A DNA stretch of 64,000 bases from Piscinibacter sp. (GCA_019635485.1 JAHBZL010000014.1:1-64000), one strand, 5' to 3'; positions 10,414 through 18,575 are shown, counted from the first letter of the stretch. Numbers and translations are program-made. The notes: generated by a model from the letters alone, not told the origin.

Positions 10414-10500
10414 CCCCCCCGGAGCGGCCTCCGGCCGCCTCCCCCCAGGGGGCGCCGCCAGCGGACCGGCAGAGCCGGATCCGCGGCGTCCGCTTGATGG
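10411..10500 (+). repeat. Interspersed intergenic repeat, copy 1
   Basis: A 90-bp element abutting the TonB receptor stop codon. It has a C-run, a hairpin (GGAGCGGCC and GGCCGCCTCC arms), a second C6/G5 hairpin, and a third weak hairpin around GCGGACCGG and GCCGGATCCGC. A very similar copy lies at 14375-14464. The element ends at the start codon of the next gene (CCGCTTGATGG). The first stem differs between copies but still pairs, which suggests the structure is kept. Confidence 0.8.
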
Positions 10501-11447
10501 CACTCGCCGCCATGCTGGCTTGGCTCGCCGGCGCGCACGCCGAGCCCGCCCTGATCCTCGAGATGGGCGGCAAGGCCGACCGCTCCTTCAACCAGGCCGC
10601 CTGGGAAGGCGCACAGGCCTGGAAGAAGCAGACCGGGCACGACTACCTGGAGTTCGAGATCGCGAACGCCGCGCAGCGCGAGCTGGCGGCGCGGCGCTTC
10701 GCCGAACGCGGCGCGAACCCCATCGTCGGCATCGGCTTCTCGCAGGCCTCCAGCATCGCCAAGGTGGCGCGCGAGTTCCCGGCCGCGAAGTTCGCGATCG
10801 TCGACGCGGTGGTCGACCTGCCGAACGTGCAGAGCTTCGTCTACCGCGAGCACGAGGGCAGCTTCCTGGTCGGCATGCTGGCCGCACTGGCCAGCAAGAC
10901 CGGCAGGATCGGCTTCGTCGGCGGGCAGGACATCCCGCTGGTGCGCAAGTTCCTGTGCGGCTACGAGCAGGGCGCGAAGTACGCCGATCCGAAGGTCGAG
11001 CTGCTGTCCGCGATGACCGGCAACACCGCCGCGGCGTGGACCGATCCGCTGCGCGGCGCCGAGCTGACCAAGGCGCAGATCGCCCAGGGCGCGGACGTGA
11101 TCTTCGCCGCCGCCGGCACCACCGGGCTGGGCATCATGCAGGCGGCGCGCGACGCGGGAAAGCTGGCGATCGGCGTGGACAGCAACCAGAACCACCTGCA
11201 CCCCGGCTTCATCCTGACCTCGATGGTCAAGCGTGTCGACCTCGCCGTGCGGGCCGCCTTCGACGGGGTCAAGCCGGGCGTCACCGCGCTCGGCCTGAAG
11301 GAAGGCGCGCTCGACTATGCGATGGACGAGCACAACGCGAAGCTGGTGACGGCCGCGATGCGCACGAAGGTCGAGGCCGCGCGGGCCGACATCGTGGCCG
11401 GCCGGCTCAAGGTGCTCGACTACACGGTGGCCAACGCCTGCCGCTGA
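10497..11447 (+). CDS. BMP/PnrA-family nucleoside-binding protein (copy 1)
   Basis: Periplasmic solute-binding protein of the basic-membrane-protein family, 316 residues, with a signal peptide (ALAAMLAWLAGAHA, cleavage near residue 18). Members with the MGGKxDxSFN motif near the mature N terminus bind purine nucleosides (PnrA) for an ABC importer. It is clearly a paralogue of the protein at 13406-14377 along its whole length, including GIGFSQASSI, EHEGSFLVGM and GVDSNQNHLHPG. No ATPase or permease follows it directly, so it probably shares the transporter at 14.5-18.2 kb. The start is ATG 10497, inside the end of the repeat element; TTG 10494 is in frame. Its last 28 bases overlap a convergent small gene. 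Confidence 0.9.
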   Translation: MALAAMLAWLAGAHAEPALILEMGGKADRSFNQAAWEGAQAWKKQTGHDYLEFEIANAAQRELAARRFAERGANPIVGIGFSQASSIAKVAREFPAAKFAIVDAVVDLPNVQSFVYREHEGSFLVGMLAALASKTGRIGFVGGQDIPLVRKFLCGYEQGAKYADPKVELLSAMTGNTAAAWTDPLRGAELTKAQIAQGADVIFAAAGTTGLGIMQAARDAGKLAIGVDSNQNHLHPGFILTSMVKRVDLAVRAAFDGVKPGVTALGLKEGALDYAMDEHNAKLVTAAMRTKVEAARADIVAGRLKVLDYTVANACR

Positions 11448-11668
11448 GTCACGCGGGCGTTCGCCTGCTCGTGCTGGGCGGCCAGCCGCAGCACGTAGCC
11501 GAGCTTGAAGAAACCCGCGGCGACGACGATCGCCAGGTGCGCGACGATCTGCGTCGCCAGCCCGAAATGCGGTGCCAGCGGGTAGGCGGCGGCGATGCCG
11601 AGCAGCATCGTGGTGCCGGAAGCGCCCATGGTGCGGTTTCCGAAGGAGAGCCAGGTGCGGGTGTCCAT
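11420..11668 (-). CDS. Small two-helix membrane protein, NsrR-linked
   Basis: An 82-residue protein with two hydrophobic segments (about 16-36 and 38-60) and a GYVLRLAAQ motif before a polar tail. It is divergent from nsrR across a region with two NsrR operators, so it is probably derepressed by nitric oxide. The size and the KLGYVLRLAAQ block recall the PpyR-type small proteins linked to NO-induced flavohaemoglobin genes in pseudomonads; I rate that resemblance as suggestive only. Its 3' end overlaps the convergent binding-protein gene by 28 bp. No strong ribosome-binding site precedes the ATG. Function unknown. Confidence 0.7.
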   Translation of the reverse strand: MDTRTWLSFGNRTMGASGTTMLLGIAAAYPLAPHFGLATQIVAHLAIVVAAGFFKLGYVLRLAAQHEQANARVTQRQALATV

Positions 11669-11708
11669 GAGGTGATCTCGAGCGCCGTCCGGCGCGGTCG
11701 CGTGGTTA

Positions 11709-11731
11709 AAGATTCATTGTTGATGAATCTT
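11709..11731. promoter_or_regulatory. NsrR operator 1
   Basis: A 23-bp inverted repeat with the NsrR 11-1-11 layout. Left arm AAGATTCATTG, centre T, right arm TGATGAATCTT; the outer nine bases of each arm pair perfectly. The NsrR consensus arm is AAGRTGYATTT. It covers the -35 hexamer of the nsrR promoter, so binding would block transcription (autorepression) and may also control the divergent small membrane gene. Confidence 0.75.
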
Positions 11732-11747
11732 ATGTCGAGGCTACAAT
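11720..11747 (+). promoter_or_regulatory. nsrR promoter (sigma-70 type)
   Basis: -35 TTGATG (11720-11725), 16-bp spacer and -10 TACAAT (11742-11747), giving a start near 11754. The -35 lies inside NsrR operator 1, and the -10/start region abuts operator 2. This spacing is typical for autorepression. Confidence 0.6.
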
Positions 11748-11769
11748 AGATGTCAAGTTGATGCATCTT
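11747..11769. promoter_or_regulatory. NsrR operator 2 (imperfect)
   Basis: The right half-site TGATGCATCTT (11759-11769) matches the NsrR arm at 9 of 11 positions. The left half (TAGATGTCAAG, 11747-11757) is weak at about 6 of 11. Its centre lies 38 bp from the centre of operator 1 and it covers the predicted transcription start of nsrR, 12 bp before the ATG. Confidence 0.55.
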
Positions 11770-11780
11770 CAAGGACGGCC

Positions 11781-12263
11781 ATGCGCCTGACCCAGCACAC
11801 CGACTACGCGATCCGCGTCCTGATGTTCGCGGCCAGCCGCCACCTGCGCGAAGGTGCCGAGGCGCTGAGCTCGATCCGCGAGATCGCCGAGGCCTACGGC
11901 ATCTCGGAGAACCACCTGATGAAGGTGGTGCACCGGCTCGCGCAGGAGGATCTGCTGCACACGCAGCGCGGCCGCCACGGCGGCCTGCGGCTGGCACGCG
12001 AGCCGGCGCAGATCCGCCTGGGCGATGTCGTGCGCCGCATCGAGGACGACATGACCTTGGTGGAATGTTTCGGCGAGGGCTCGACCTGCCCGCTGAGCGC
12101 GGGCTGCCACCTGGCCGACGCGCTCGACCAGGCCCGGCAGGCCTTCCTCGCCTCGCTGGACCGGCACACGCTGGCCGACCTCGTACCGCGTGCCCGGGCG
12201 CGCGAGATCATCGCGCTGTCACTGCACGCACCGCGCGCCGCCGCGGGCCGGCCGGCCGGCTGA
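11781..12263 (+). CDS. nsrR: NsrR-type Rrf2 nitric-oxide-sensing repressor
   Basis: Rrf2-family winged-helix repressor, 160 residues. It has the characteristic N terminus (MRLTQHTDYAIRVLMF), a recognition region (YGISENHLMKVVHRL) and three cysteines for an iron-sulphur cluster at 96, 103 and 109 (ECFGEGSTCPLSAGC). NsrR carries a 4Fe-4S or 2Fe-2S cluster that nitric oxide destroys, releasing target promoters. Two NsrR-like operators lie in its own promoter. It is inserted between paralogous nucleoside-binding genes, with adenosine deaminase convergent 8 bp downstream, so it looks like a cassette unrelated to its flanks. Distinguished from IscR and RirA by the cysteine spacing and N terminus. 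Confidence 0.92.
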   Translation: MRLTQHTDYAIRVLMFAASRHLREGAEALSSIREIAEAYGISENHLMKVVHRLAQEDLLHTQRGRHGGLRLAREPAQIRLGDVVRRIEDDMTLVECFGEGSTCPLSAGCHLADALDQARQAFLASLDRHTLADLVPRARAREIIALSLHAPRAAAGRPAG

Positions 12264-12271
12264 GCGCCCGC

Positions 12272-13315
12272 TCAGGCCGCTGGCCAGGCGGCGAACGCCG
12301 CCCGCGCCGGCGCCTTGGCCGTCTCGCCGAGAAACGAGGCGGAAAGTGCCAGTTCGCCCATGCGCAGCAGGTCGGCCTCGGTCAGCCCCGCTTCGTCGAG
12401 CAGGGCCTTCGCCTCGCTGCCGTGCGTGACCTGCGACATCAGCCGGTTGTCGGTGTGGTACGACAGGTTCACGCCCGCCCGCCACAGCGGCACGATGGGA
12501 TGCGCCGCGACCGATGCGGCGGCGCCGGTGTGCACGTTGCTCGTCGGGCACACCTCGAGATGCACGCCGCGCTCGCGCAGTTCGTCCAGCACCGCGTCGC
12601 GCCGCGCCGTGCGCAGCAGGTCGACGACGCGCACGCCGTGGCCGATGCGCGAGGCGCCGAGCCGCGCCGCCTCGAGCACCCGATCGCCGGCATCGGCCTC
12701 GCCGGCGTGCAGCGTCAGCCCGACGCCGGCCTCGCGCGCGAGGCCGATCGCCCGGGCATGGTCCGAGGGCGGGTGCCCGGCCTCGGCACCGGCCAGGTCG
12801 AAGGCGACGACGCCGCGGCCGAGGTAGCGCGCGGCGAGCGCCGCGACCCGCTCGCTGCGGTCCGCGGGCTCGTGCCGCATCGCGCACAGGATCAGCCCGC
12901 TCGGCAACGCGCTGCGCGCGAGGCCGGCCAGCAGCGCCTCGACGGCCGCCTCCGGTGCGATGCCGAACGGTTCGAACAGCAGCGGCGCGATGCGGAACTC
13001 GGCCAGCACCGTGCCGTCGGCGCGGGCGTCCTCGGCGGCCTCGAAGGCGACGCGCTCCATGGCCGGCAGCGAGGCCATCGCCGCGACCGTCAATGCGAAG
13101 CCGCGCAGGTACTCGACCAGGCTGCCGGCGTGCGCCCGGTCGGCGAACCAGCTCTCGAGCGCATCGGGATCGCCGGCCGGCGCGTCCAGCCCGCGGGCGT
13201 GCAGCAGCTCCAGCAGCGTCGCCACGCGCAGGCTGCCGTCCAGGTGTTCGTGCAGCAGCACCTTGGGCAGCGCACGGGTGCGGTCGGCGGTCGTCTGGCG
13301 GGCGGGGTCGGGCAT
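12272..13315 (-). CDS. add: Adenosine deaminase
   Basis: Zinc-dependent adenosine deaminase, 347 residues, converting adenosine and deoxyadenosine to inosine forms. The metal and catalytic motifs are all present: HEHLDGS near residue 22, LHAGEAD (His and Glu), RIGHGVRV, CPTSNVHTG, and the aspartate in HTDNRLMS. The TDNRLMS form resembles actinobacterial adenosine deaminases rather than the enterobacterial TDDP form. It feeds the purine nucleoside phosphorylase encoded at 18.6 kb. It is transcribed against nsrR and divergently from the second nucleoside-binding gene across a 90-bp gap. Confidence 0.92.
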   Translation of the reverse strand: MPDPARQTTADRTRALPKVLLHEHLDGSLRVATLLELLHARGLDAPAGDPDALESWFADRAHAGSLVEYLRGFALTVAAMASLPAMERVAFEAAEDARADGTVLAEFRIAPLLFEPFGIAPEAAVEALLAGLARSALPSGLILCAMRHEPADRSERVAALAARYLGRGVVAFDLAGAEAGHPPSDHARAIGLAREAGVGLTLHAGEADAGDRVLEAARLGASRIGHGVRVVDLLRTARRDAVLDELRERGVHLEVCPTSNVHTGAAASVAAHPIVPLWRAGVNLSYHTDNRLMSQVTHGSEAKALLDEAGLTEADLLRMGELALSASFLGETAKAPARAAFAAWPAA

Positions 13316-13405
13316 CGCCGGATGCTAGGGCAGTCCGGGCGGCCTTGCTGGCGCGCCCGGTGCGAGTCTTGCTATCCTGCGCCGGGCTTTGCCGGAGACC
13401 TTGCC

Positions 13406-14377
13406 ATGCCGCTCGCCAGACCGCTCGCCTTCGCCGCACTCGTCGCGTTGGCACCGCTTGCCGTCGCCCAGCCGGCGATCGTCTACGACATGGGCGGCAA
13501 GTTCGACAAGTCCTTCAACGAGGCCGCCTTCCGCGGCGCCGAACGCTGGAAGAAGGAAACCGGCAAGAGCTACCTCGACTTCGAGATCGCCAACGAGGCG
13601 CAGCGCGAGCAGGCGATGCGCCGCATGGCCGGGCGCGGAGCGAACCCGGTGATCGGCATCGGCTTCTCGCAGGCCAGCAGCATCGAGAAGGTGTCGCAGG
13701 AGTTCCCGAAGCAGCAGTTCGTCGTCATCGACGCGGTCGTCAACAAGCCGAACGTGCAGTCGGTCGTCTTCAAGGAGCACGAAGGCAGCTTCCTGGTCGG
13801 CATGATGGCCGCGCTCGCCAGCAAGACCGGCAAGGTCGGCTTCGTCGGCGGCATGGACATCCCGCTGATCCGGCGCTTCCAGTGCGGCTACGAGCAGGGC
13901 GTCAGGTTCGCGAACCCGAAGGCCGAGGTGTTCAGCGCGATGACCGGCACCACGCCGGCCGCGTGGAGCGACCCGGCGCGCGGCGGCGAGCTGGCGAAGT
14001 CGCAGTTCGCCAAGGGCGCGGACGTGGTGTTCGCCGCCGCCGGCGGCACCGGCGTGGGCGTCTACCAGGCCGCCAAGGACGCCGGCAAGCTCGCGATCGG
14101 CGTGGACAGCAACCAGAACCACCTGCACCCGGGCACGATGCTGACCTCGATGGTCAAGCGCGTCGACAACGCGGTGTTCGAGGCCGCCAACAAGAGCGTG
14201 CCGGGCCTCACCGCGCTGGGCCTGAAGGAAGGCGGCGTGGACTACGCGCTGGACCAGTACAACGAGAAGCTGGTCAGCGCCGAGATGAAGAAGAAGGTCG
14301 ACGCGGCCAAGGCGGACATCATCGCCGGCAAGATCAAGGTCGCCGACTACATGGCCGAGAACGCCTGCAAGTTTTGA
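13406..14377 (+). CDS. BMP/PnrA-family nucleoside-binding protein (copy 2)
   Basis: Periplasmic nucleoside-binding protein, 323 residues, with a cleavable signal peptide (FAALVALAPLAVAQ, cleavage near residue 20). The mature protein starts with the purine-nucleoside-receptor motif MGGKFDKSFNEAAF. ATG 13406 has GGAGA upstream. This is the first gene of the ABC operon that continues to about 20.9 kb. A weaker sigma-54-like sequence (TGGCGCG-N4-GTGCG, 13349-13364) and an extended -10-like TGCTATCCT (13371-13378) lie upstream; neither is conclusive. It is the more likely dedicated binding protein of the downstream transporter, with copy 1 as an additional receptor. Confidence 0.93.
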   Translation: MPLARPLAFAALVALAPLAVAQPAIVYDMGGKFDKSFNEAAFRGAERWKKETGKSYLDFEIANEAQREQAMRRMAGRGANPVIGIGFSQASSIEKVSQEFPKQQFVVIDAVVNKPNVQSVVFKEHEGSFLVGMMAALASKTGKVGFVGGMDIPLIRRFQCGYEQGVRFANPKAEVFSAMTGTTPAAWSDPARGGELAKSQFAKGADVVFAAAGGTGVGVYQAAKDAGKLAIGVDSNQNHLHPGTMLTSMVKRVDNAVFEAANKSVPGLTALGLKEGGVDYALDQYNEKLVSAEMKKKVDAAKADIIAGKIKVADYMAENACKF

Positions 14378-14464
14378 CCCCCCCCGGAGCGCCTTCCGGC
14401 GCTCCCCCCCAGGGGGGCGCCACCAGCGGACCGGCGCAGCCGGATCCGCGGCGGCCGCTTGACG
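14375..14464 (+). repeat. Interspersed intergenic repeat, copy 2
   Basis: The second copy of the 90-bp element at 10411-10500, again abutting the stop codon of the upstream gene (TTTTGA then a C-run). The first hairpin has arms GGAGCGCC and GGCGCTCC with a TTCC loop, then C7/G6 arms, then GCGGACCGG and GCCGGATCCGC. It sits between a binding-protein gene and its ATPase gene, where a hairpin would protect the upstream mRNA or reduce readthrough. Confidence 0.8.
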
Positions 14465-14487
14465 GCCACGGGCCTGCGGCCGTGGTC

Positions 14488-15996
14488 ATGCGCGGCATTT
14501 CCAAGCGATTCGGGGCCGTCCAGGCGAACCGGCAGGTGGACTTGTCGGTCGCGGCCGGCACGATCCACGGCATCGTGGGCGAGAACGGTGCCGGCAAGAG
14601 CACGCTGATGGCGATCCTGTACGGCTTCTACGAGGCCGACGCGGGCACCATCGAGATCGACGGCCAGGCCGTGCAGATCCGCGACTCCGGCGACGCGATC
14701 GCGCTGGGCATCGGCATGGTCCACCAGCACTTCATGCTGGTCGAGACCTTCAGCGCGCTGGACAACATCCTGCTCGGCGCCGAGCCGGACTGGCGGCTGA
14801 ACCGCTCGCGTGCGCAGCTGCGCGCGACGCTCGAGGCGCTGATGCGCGACACCGGGCTGGTGGTGCGGCTGGACCTGCCGGTCGAGGACCTGCCGGTCGG
14901 CGAACGCCAGCGCCTGGAGATCCTGAAGGCGCTGGTGCGTGGCGCGCGGATCCTCATCCTCGACGAGCCGACCGCGGTGCTGACGCCGCAGGAGACCGAG
15001 CAGCTGTTCGCGACGCTGCGCCAGTTGCGCGAACGCGGGACGACGGTGCTGCTGATCACGCACAAGCTCAAGGAGATCATGGCGCTGTGCGACGCGGTGA
15101 CGGTGATGCGCCAGGGCGCCGTGGTGCTGGACTGCCCGATCGCCGCCACCGGCATCGACGCGCTCGCCGAGGCGATGGTCGGCCGCTGCGTGCAGCTCGG
15201 GCGCGGCGATGAGGCCGGCCAGGCGCCCGGCGCCGTGCTGCTGCGTGCGCAGGGGCTGAGCTGGCGCGACGTGCTGGGCGTCACCCGCCTCGCCGACGTG
15301 TCGCTCGAATTGCGCGAGCGCGAGATCGTCGGCATCGCCGGCGTGGCCGGCAACGGCCAGAGCGAGCTGCTGGACGCGCTCGCCGGCCTGCTCGTGCCGC
15401 AGGCCGGCGTGCTGGAGATCGGCACGCGCCGCTTCGAGCGCGCCCGCTGGCTGGATCCGGCCGAAGCTCGCGCACTGGCGCTCGCCCATGTGCCGGAGGA
15501 CCGCCACCGGCGCGGTCTCGTGCTGCCGTTCCCGGCCTGGGAATCGGCCGTGCTCGGCTACCACCGCAGCCCGCGTTACGCGCGGCATGGGCTGATGGAC
15601 CGTGCCCGCATGCATGCCGACACCGTGGCGATGATGGAAGGCTACGACGTGCGCCCGCGCGACCCCGCGCTGCGCAGCGCGAAGTTCTCCGGCGGCAACC
15701 AGCAGAAGCTGGTGCTGGCGCGCGAGGCGCTGCCGGCACCGCGCATCCTGCTGGTCGGCCAGCCGACGCGCGGCGTCGACATCGGCGCGATCGAGTTCAT
15801 CCACGGCCGCCTGCGCGCATTGCGCGACGCTGGCGGCGCCGTGCTGGTGGTCTCCTCCGAGCTCGACGAGATCCTCGCGCTGGCCGACCGCGTGCTCGTG
15901 ATGGCCTGCGGGCGCATCGCCGGCGAGCTGCCGATCGGCGAGGCCAGCGAGGCGGCGCTCGGTCGGCTGATGGGCGGCACGGCGCTGGCCGCATGA
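14488..15996 (+). CDS. Nucleoside ABC transporter ATP-binding protein
   Basis: Double-domain ATPase (RbsA/NupO type), 502 residues. Domain 1 has Walker A GENGAGKSTL, Q-loop region GMVHQHFMLVE and Walker B ILILDEPTAVLT. Domain 2 has a degenerate Walker A (GVAGNGQSE), signature FSGGNQQK and the family-typical QPTRGVDIGA, so only the first site is likely to be fully catalytic. It powers nucleoside import with the two permeases downstream. The start is uncertain: ATG 14488 matches the family N terminus (MRGISKRFGAVQAN), GTG 14482 is in frame, and no good ribosome-binding site is seen. It follows the repeat element after the binding-protein gene. Confidence 0.93.
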   Translation: MRGISKRFGAVQANRQVDLSVAAGTIHGIVGENGAGKSTLMAILYGFYEADAGTIEIDGQAVQIRDSGDAIALGIGMVHQHFMLVETFSALDNILLGAEPDWRLNRSRAQLRATLEALMRDTGLVVRLDLPVEDLPVGERQRLEILKALVRGARILILDEPTAVLTPQETEQLFATLRQLRERGTTVLLITHKLKEIMALCDAVTVMRQGAVVLDCPIAATGIDALAEAMVGRCVQLGRGDEAGQAPGAVLLRAQGLSWRDVLGVTRLADVSLELREREIVGIAGVAGNGQSELLDALAGLLVPQAGVLEIGTRRFERARWLDPAEARALALAHVPEDRHRRGLVLPFPAWESAVLGYHRSPRYARHGLMDRARMHADTVAMMEGYDVRPRDPALRSAKFSGGNQQKLVLAREALPAPRILLVGQPTRGVDIGAIEFIHGRLRALRDAGGAVLVVSSELDEILALADRVLVMACGRIAGELPIGEASEAALGRLMGGTALAA

Positions 15997-16066
15997 GGCA
16001 CCGCGTGTCGAACTGTCCGTTGAGGGCCGGGCGCGCCGGGACGGTCCGCAGCGCCGCGGGGGCCCG

Positions 16067-17164
16067 ATGAGCCAGCCGATCGAGCTGCCGCGCTGGATGG
16101 ACCTGGTGGTCCTGCCGGCCTTCAACCTGGCGCTCGCGCTGCTGGTGTGCGGCCTGGTCGTGCTGGTCGTCGGGCAGGACCCGCTGCAGGTGCTCACGCT
16201 GCTGATCAAGGGCGCGTTCGGCACGCGGCTGGGTCTCAGCTACACGTTGTACTACGCGACCACCTTCGTCTTCACCGGGCTGGCGGTCGCGGTGGCCTTC
16301 CATGGCGGGCTGTTCAACATCGGCGGCGAAGGGCAGGCGATGCTGGGCGGCATCGGCACCGCGGTCGCGGCGCTGTGGCTGGGCGACCGCTTCCCGCCCT
16401 GGGTGGTCATCCCGGCGATGGTGGCGGCCGCCGCACTGGCCGGCGCGGCCTGGGCCGCGGTGCCGGCCGCGCTGCAGGCCTGGCGCGGCAGCCACGTCGT
16501 GATCACGACCATCATGTTCAACTTCATCGCGTCGGCCTTCCTCGCCTGGCTGCTGATCGACGTGCTGAAGGAACCCGGCAACATGACGGTGGAAAGCCGT
16601 GCCTTCGGCCCGGGCGCGGTGCTGCCCGGCATGCACGACCTGCTCGGTGCGTTCGGCCTCGACTGGCCGCGTTCGCCGCTGAACATCAGCCTGCTGCTGG
16701 CCATTGCGGCGGCCTTCGGCGTCTGGCTGCTGCTGTGGCGTACGCGCGCGGGCTATGCGATCCGCACCGTCGGCCATGCGCCGGAGGCGGCGCGCTATGC
16801 CGGCATCCGGCCGCGCACGCAGATCATGCTGGCGATGGCGCTGTCCGGCGCACTGGCCGGGCTGGTCGGCGTCAACGAGGTGGCCGGCGTGCACGGCCGG
16901 CTGCTGCTGGACTACGTGGTCGGCGCCGGCTTCGCCGGCATCGCCGTCTCGCTGATCGGGCGCAACCACCCGGTCGGCATCGTGCTCGCGTCGCTGCTGT
17001 TCGGCGCGCTCTACCAGGGCGGCGCCGAGCTGGCGTTCGAGATCGAGGGCTTCAGCCGCGACATGGTCTACACGCTGCAGGGCCTGATCGTGCTGTTCTC
17101 CGGGGCGATGGCGCAGGTCGCCGCGCCGGGTTTCGCGAAGCTGTGGAAGCGCGCCCATGGGTGA
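16067..17164 (+). CDS. Nucleoside ABC transporter permease 1
   Basis: Inner-membrane permease of the BPD_transp_2 family, 365 residues, with about eight to nine hydrophobic helices starting near residue 15. The conserved FNIGGEGQAMLGG motif lies after helix 3, where these permeases contact the ATPase. It pairs with permease 2 to form the channel. ATG 16067 lies 70 bp after the ATPase stop; the gap contains GC-rich dyads but nothing I can name. It resembles NupP/BmpC-type guanosine/purine nucleoside transporters, and the genes that follow support a nucleoside substrate. Confidence 0.93.
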   Translation: MSQPIELPRWMDLVVLPAFNLALALLVCGLVVLVVGQDPLQVLTLLIKGAFGTRLGLSYTLYYATTFVFTGLAVAVAFHGGLFNIGGEGQAMLGGIGTAVAALWLGDRFPPWVVIPAMVAAAALAGAAWAAVPAALQAWRGSHVVITTIMFNFIASAFLAWLLIDVLKEPGNMTVESRAFGPGAVLPGMHDLLGAFGLDWPRSPLNISLLLAIAAAFGVWLLLWRTRAGYAIRTVGHAPEAARYAGIRPRTQIMLAMALSGALAGLVGVNEVAGVHGRLLLDYVVGAGFAGIAVSLIGRNHPVGIVLASLLFGALYQGGAELAFEIEGFSRDMVYTLQGLIVLFSGAMAQVAAPGFAKLWKRAHG

Positions 17165-17190
17165 GGTCGAGGCCCTGAAAGGGGGCCCTC

Positions 17191-18159
17191 ATGGATGAGA
17201 TCGCCGTCGGCACGCTGATCGCGTCGACGCTGCGCGTCGCGACGCCGCTGATCCTGTGCGCGCTGGCCGGCGTGCTGAGCGAGCGCTCCGGCGTCATCGA
17301 CCTCGGCCTGGAGGGCAAGATGCTGCTTGCCGCGTTCGCGGCCGGCAGCGTCGGCGCGGTCAGCGGTTCGCTGGCGCTGGCGCTGCTGGCGGCGCTGGCG
17401 GTCGGCCTGGCGCTGTCGATGCTGCACGGCTACGCCTGTGTCAGCCACCGCGGCGACCAGGTCGTGATGGGCATGGCGATCACGATGACGGCCGCCGGCC
17501 TGACGGTCGTGCTCGGCATCGCCTGGTTCCACCAGGGTGGGCAGACGCCGGCGCTGCCCGACGCCGTGCGCCTCGGGCCGCAGTTCACCGGCCTGGCGGC
17601 GGCGCTGCGTGAGCTGCCGCTGGTCGGCACGCCGCTCGCGCTCGGGCTGCTCGGCCACAACGTGCTCGTGTACGGCGCGCTGCTCGCGGTGCCGGCGGTC
17701 TGGTGGCTGCTGTACCGCACGCGCTTCGGGCTGCGGCTGCGCGCGGCCGGCGAGAACCCGGCGATGGTCGACACCGCCGGCGTGTCGATCGTGCGCCTGC
17801 GCTACACCGCGCTGGCCGGCAATGGCGTGCTGGCGGCGCTGGCCGGCAGCTACCTGGTGCTGGCGCAGAATCCGTCGTTCGTGCCGCACATGACGGCGGG
17901 GCGCGGCTACATGGCGATCGCGGCGATGATCTTCGGCAAGTGGCACCCCGTGGGTGCGCTGCTCGCCTGCCTGCTGTTCGGCTTCCTCGACGCGGTGGCG
18001 ATCCGCATGCAGGGCGCGCCGCTGCCGCTGATCGGCACGGTGCCGGTGCAGGCGATCCAGGCGCTGCCCTATGTGCTGACGGTGGTGCTGCTGGCCGGTT
18101 TCATCGGCCGCTCGCGCGCGCCCAGGGCGCTGGGCATTCCCTACGTCAAGGAACGGTGA
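17191..18159 (+). CDS. Nucleoside ABC transporter permease 2
   Basis: Second BPD_transp_2 permease, 322 residues, with about eight helices and the subfamily motif ERSGVIDLGLEGKMLL near the N terminus, equivalent to the GEG motif of permease 1. It starts 26 bp after permease 1, and its TGA overlaps the ATG of the cytidine deaminase gene by one base (TGATG). The coupling of transporter and nucleoside-degrading enzymes in one message is strong evidence that the cargo is nucleosides. Confidence 0.93.
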   Translation: MDEIAVGTLIASTLRVATPLILCALAGVLSERSGVIDLGLEGKMLLAAFAAGSVGAVSGSLALALLAALAVGLALSMLHGYACVSHRGDQVVMGMAITMTAAGLTVVLGIAWFHQGGQTPALPDAVRLGPQFTGLAAALRELPLVGTPLALGLLGHNVLVYGALLAVPAVWWLLYRTRFGLRLRAAGENPAMVDTAGVSIVRLRYTALAGNGVLAALAGSYLVLAQNPSFVPHMTAGRGYMAIAAMIFGKWHPVGALLACLLFGFLDAVAIRMQGAPLPLIGTVPVQAIQALPYVLTVVLLAGFIGRSRAPRALGIPYVKER

Positions 18160-18575
18160 TGGCGGACGAGGCCCGCATGCAGCAGCTCGCCGAGGCGGCC
18201 CGCGCGGCGCGTGCCCGGGCCTACGCGCCGTATTCGCGCTTCGCGGTCGGCGCGGCGCTGCTCGACGAACAGGGACGCATCCACGCCGGCTGCAACGTCG
18301 AGAACGCGGCCTACCCGCAGGGCCTGTGCGCGGAAGCGGTGGCGCTGGGCGCGCTGGTGCTCGCCGGCGGCACGCGCGTGCGGGCCGCGGTGGTCTGCGG
18401 CGAGGCGCCGGCGCCGGTCACGCCCTGCGGCGGCTGCCGCCAGAAGCTGCGCGAGTTCGCGGCCGACGACACACCGGTCTGGTCCGCGGACGGCGCGCAG
18501 TTCACGGCACGCCACACGCTCGGCGCGCTGCTGCCGGCCGGCTTCGGGCCGGACCACCTCGGAGACCCCCGTTGA
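18159..18575 (+). CDS. cdd: Cytidine deaminase
   Basis: Short tetrameric-type cytidine deaminase, 138 residues, converting cytidine and deoxycytidine to uridine forms. The zinc site is visible as CAEAVAL (Cys and catalytic Glu) and PCGGCRQ (two Cys). The substrate loop YSRFAVGAALL and NVENAAYPQGLCAE are conserved. It is translationally coupled to the permease upstream (TGATG) and to the phosphorylase downstream (TTGA overlap). Its uridine product could enter the URC route after phosphorolysis to uracil. Confidence 0.95.
   Translation: MADEARMQQLAEAARAARARAYAPYSRFAVGAALLDEQGRIHAGCNVENAAYPQGLCAEAVALGALVLAGGTRVRAAVVCGEAPAPVTPCGGCRQKLREFAADDTPVWSADGAQFTARHTLGALLPAGFGPDHLGDPR

Noticed and set aside
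15997-16066. GC-rich dyads between the ATPase gene and permease 1 looked like a riboswitch or a third copy of the interspersed repeat.
   Set aside because: It is only 70 bp, lacks the C-run/G-run hairpins of the repeat, and no known riboswitch pattern is visible.
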